Part shown: positions 63,001 to 64,000 of the stretch, in pieces
How the letters are laid out: every line of letters starts with the position of its first letter
How positions within the stretch are numbered: the stretch's first letter is position 1
Assembly: GCA_019635735.1 (NCBI GenBank)
Contig: JAHBYX010000008.1
Location: 62,001-126,000, forward strand
Source: Mesorhizobium sp.
GTDB lineage: Bacteria; Pseudomonadota; Alphaproteobacteria; Rhizobiales; Rhizobiaceae
DNA length: 64,000 nucleotides
Reading direction: 5' to 3'
Notes under the pieces: generated by a model
Databases searched by the model: none
Seen by the model: the letters and a program-made list of their open reading frames with translations, nothing else
Told to the model about the DNA's origin: nothing
Position numbers and translations under genes: made by a program

Positions 63001-63563
63001 GTCTGATCGATCTGTTCTTCGCCCGCGAACTCTCGTCGATGGTGGACATGGGCGGTCCTTCGTGGCGGTGGAAAAAGGATACGCAGCTTGCGCGGGAATT
63101 TTCCGACGCCTCGCTCAAGCCGTTTCAGCTGGCCTCGGAGATCCGCGACGCCTATTTCCCGACCCGGCAGCCACTGCCCTCGGTCCAATTGACCCTGACG
63201 CCGTTCTCCCTCCACGGCGGAGCGGACATGGCGCGGCTGGAGGTGGACGGGCAGACCGTCGAGAGTCTGCAGGCCGGCAGTTCGCCGGCGCAGATCACCT
63301 GGCCCGGCGATCTGCGAGGCGGCTCGGCGCGGCTCAGCCTGATCCCTGAGCTTCCGGGGAGAGAGTCTGCGCTCGGTTTCGAGGGCCCATGGGCCTTGAA
63401 GCGGCTGCTGGATCGCGCGACCGTGTCGCAGAACGGCGCCAGCCAGGAGCTTCGCTTCCTGATCGGGGGGCGCGATGTCGCCTATGTTCTCGATGGCGGA
63501 ACGGGTGCAAATCCGTTCGCCCTGCCGGCGCTTTCGTCGTTCAGCTGTCCGCAGTCGCTGTGA
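60018..63563 (+). CDS. tssM: T6SS membrane protein TssM (second copy)
   Basis: The product has 1181 residues, the same length as the first copy but clearly different in sequence. Two membrane segments (residues about 5-28 and 38-58) precede the NTPase domain with Walker A GPPGAGKTTALVNSG (near residue 118) and VLIDTAGRYTTQD (near 170). A third membrane segment near residues 432-455 (FAMIGLVAAAALGAIGWSFL) leads to the periplasmic domain, which ends in a beta domain (RLEVDGQTVESLQAGSSPAQITWPGD). Nucleotide-binding motifs are intact in both copies. Its stop overlaps the phosphatase start (TGATG). Confidence 0.94.
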   Translation: MIWLARLFGVAALAGFAAAVWYAGPLISFNDERILEGYAIRISIIAAAVALVAVYYAFRYVRDRRAQKALEAAIAGGSEAETDSQVLEERMAQAIDILKTSYGRRNFLYELPWYLIIGPPGAGKTTALVNSGLSFPLAGSGTAQPVAGVGGTRYCDWWFTEDAVLIDTAGRYTTQDSDARRDKSSWLAFLGSLKRHRPTQPLNGIILAISLHDLMTLDGHELGAHVTEIRNRLQEIHDVLKIEFPVYVVFTKADLISGFMEYFAAFDEARRRQVWGTTFQTGDRTRNMVDEAPAGFDSLVARLSEDLPDRLNEEPDPRARIAIFGFPIQFASLKDQVTKFLKGVFDPARRQVDASLRGFYFSSGTQQGTPIDQLLGSMERNFDTRGQAQMSGSGRSFFLHDLLQKVVFSEAGWVSSDRQAQRRIAFARFAGFAMIGLVAAAALGAIGWSFLANQTLVASTGRSVDQYRSLAAPHLAAATVADTELENVIGALDAIRELPAGYGARDVDTPVTETLGLSQRDRLQSASETAYRRALERMLRSRLLLQLEQVIDQAKGNAGLVYEPLKVYLMLGGKAPKADNGLVVSWFVRDWEQNRYPGAPNRSGREQLEKHLRAMLELDDPYEPVYPLNKPLIEAAQRSLGQLSLVERAGAIVRSAYHSAARFDFHIAQNAGGEAQLVLATTDGSSLSALRVPGIYTPDGFDTVFVEELSKVAQNLVEDRWVFGAGGAQADNEAELQRVGPELVDRYAKEYVAAWQAVLDKLKLKDMAAGKPEYLALSAAAAPGSPLMRLFEAAAGEMVPTRERTADGDDAAGTPGEPASQAADRARGLARIGLKFAALKSQSRAGSGSGTTAEANPVAAIEAQLRPFVALVSGPAGQRPIDVLTQNFRDILQTLRLADSIASQNDRASANLRLQISNLRANASRFPGPLSRMVRAAADELEGQSFRASISQLNQSFGQLAAACSETIASRYPFSPESAEDLSLQDFAKVFAPGGLIDLFFARELSSMVDMGGPSWRWKKDTQLAREFSDASLKPFQLASEIRDAYFPTRQPLPSVQLTLTPFSLHGGADMARLEVDGQTVESLQAGSSPAQITWPGDLRGGSARLSLIPELPGRESALGFEGPWALKRLLDRATVSQNGASQELRFLIGGRDVAYVLDGGTGANPFALPALSSFSCPQSL

Positions 63564-64000
63564 TGGCCGATCGGGGTGGCGGGGTCCTTCCCAACCTGTC
63601 GCACAGCGCCCCGGAGGCGGCATCGAGCCGAACATCCGATTCCAGTGTTCTCTTGCGGAATGATGTGGCACACTCCCCGGCGCATCGGTGTGAAACCCCG
63701 TCGAAGAGGGGCGCTTTCGTCGGCGCTGACAAGTCGATGGACGACGTTGCCTTGCCGTTCGAGAGCTACGGGCTCAGCCATCGTGGCCGCGTGCGCGAGC
63801 ACAACGAAGACAATTACCTCATCCTGCCGCGCAGCGGCCTGTGGCTGGTTGCCGACGGCATGGGCGGGCATGAAGCGGGCGAATTCGCCTCGGCGACGAT
63901 CGTGGAGCATCTCTCGACGATCGGGATCGCCGCGTCGGCGCCCGATCTGCGGGCGCGCTTCGAAGACCGGCTGGTCGGGGCCCATGACGAGATACGTGAC
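63563..64000 (+). CDS. PP2C-type serine/threonine phosphatase (PppA-like), N-terminal part
   Basis: The frame starts at 63563 (MADRGGGVLPNLSHSAPE), sharing a base with the tssM stop, and runs off the window at 64000 after 146 residues. An ATG at 63737 (MDDVALPFESYGLSHRG) is an alternative start closer to the usual family N-terminus. PP2C metal-binding motifs are visible: GRVREHNEDNYLI and LVADGMGGHEAGEFAS. In T6SS clusters PppA reverses the action of the kinase PpkA on FHA proteins; two FHA proteins are encoded here and ppkA may lie just outside the window. Confidence 0.88.
   Translation, partial: MADRGGGVLPNLSHSAPEAASSRTSDSSVLLRNDVAHSPAHRCETPSKRGAFVGADKSMDDVALPFESYGLSHRGRVREHNEDNYLILPRSGLWLVADGMGGHEAGEFASATIVEHLSTIGIAASAPDLRARFEDRLVGAHDEIRD

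Overview
The window is high-GC DNA from an alphaproteobacterium, most likely of the order Hyphomicrobiales near Mesorhizobium/Aminobacter. This rests on gene order and protein families (ruvC-ruvA-ruvB, ybgC, tolQRAB-pal-cpoB, tilS, ftsH; an RcdA/DUF1465 gene; a CtrA-type site). No database search was possible, so names rest on motifs, length and gene order.

Positions 1-8740 are housekeeping and metabolic genes. On the minus strand: a MotB/OmpA-like protein (cut by the window edge) with its MotA/TolQ-like partner, a hemolysin III-type membrane protein, and a tight run thiE-like / Sel1-repeat protein / efp / suhB. On the plus strand: a TauE/SafE permease and an acyl-CoA synthetase, facing a DUF2269 membrane protein. 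Positions 8741-9210 hold a structured orphan RNA candidate (three hairpins, the last a good terminator) and a perfect TTAA-N7-TTAA CtrA-type site ahead of rcdA.

Positions 10651-28340 are the conserved ruv / tol-pal / tilS / ftsH block, interrupted several times: a vapBC-type toxin-antitoxin pair between ruvC and ruvA, a secreted GH5 glycosidase on the opposite strand after ruvB, and between ybgC and tolQ a lower-GC gene joining a GHKL (Hsp90/MORC-like) ATPase to a PD-(D/E)XK-like nuclease domain, flanked by dispersed palindromic repeats. This last gene is a good candidate for a single-gene defence system. tilS carries a perfect 38-bp inverted repeat inside its reading frame.

At 28465-29995 are tRNA-Ser(CGA), a decayed 3' end of a livF-like ABC transporter gene, and a ParD-like antitoxin gene just upstream of a methionine aminopeptidase gene, with tandem 11-bp repeats in the leader.

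From about 30.3 kb to the end lies a type VI secretion (T6SS) cluster: clpV, then tssA-B-C-hcp-tssE-F-G-tagH-tssJ-K-L-M-tagF; an effector module (DUF2169 adaptor, ketosynthase-like protein, PAAR-like toxin, likely immunity protein); a convergent vgrG / DUF6484 / HEAT-repeat module; and then a second tagH-tssL-tssM set followed by a PP2C phosphatase cut by the window end. Sheath, baseplate and tube genes are present once, but the tagH/tssL/tssM set is present twice. tssJ encodes no cysteine, so it cannot be a classical lipoprotein.
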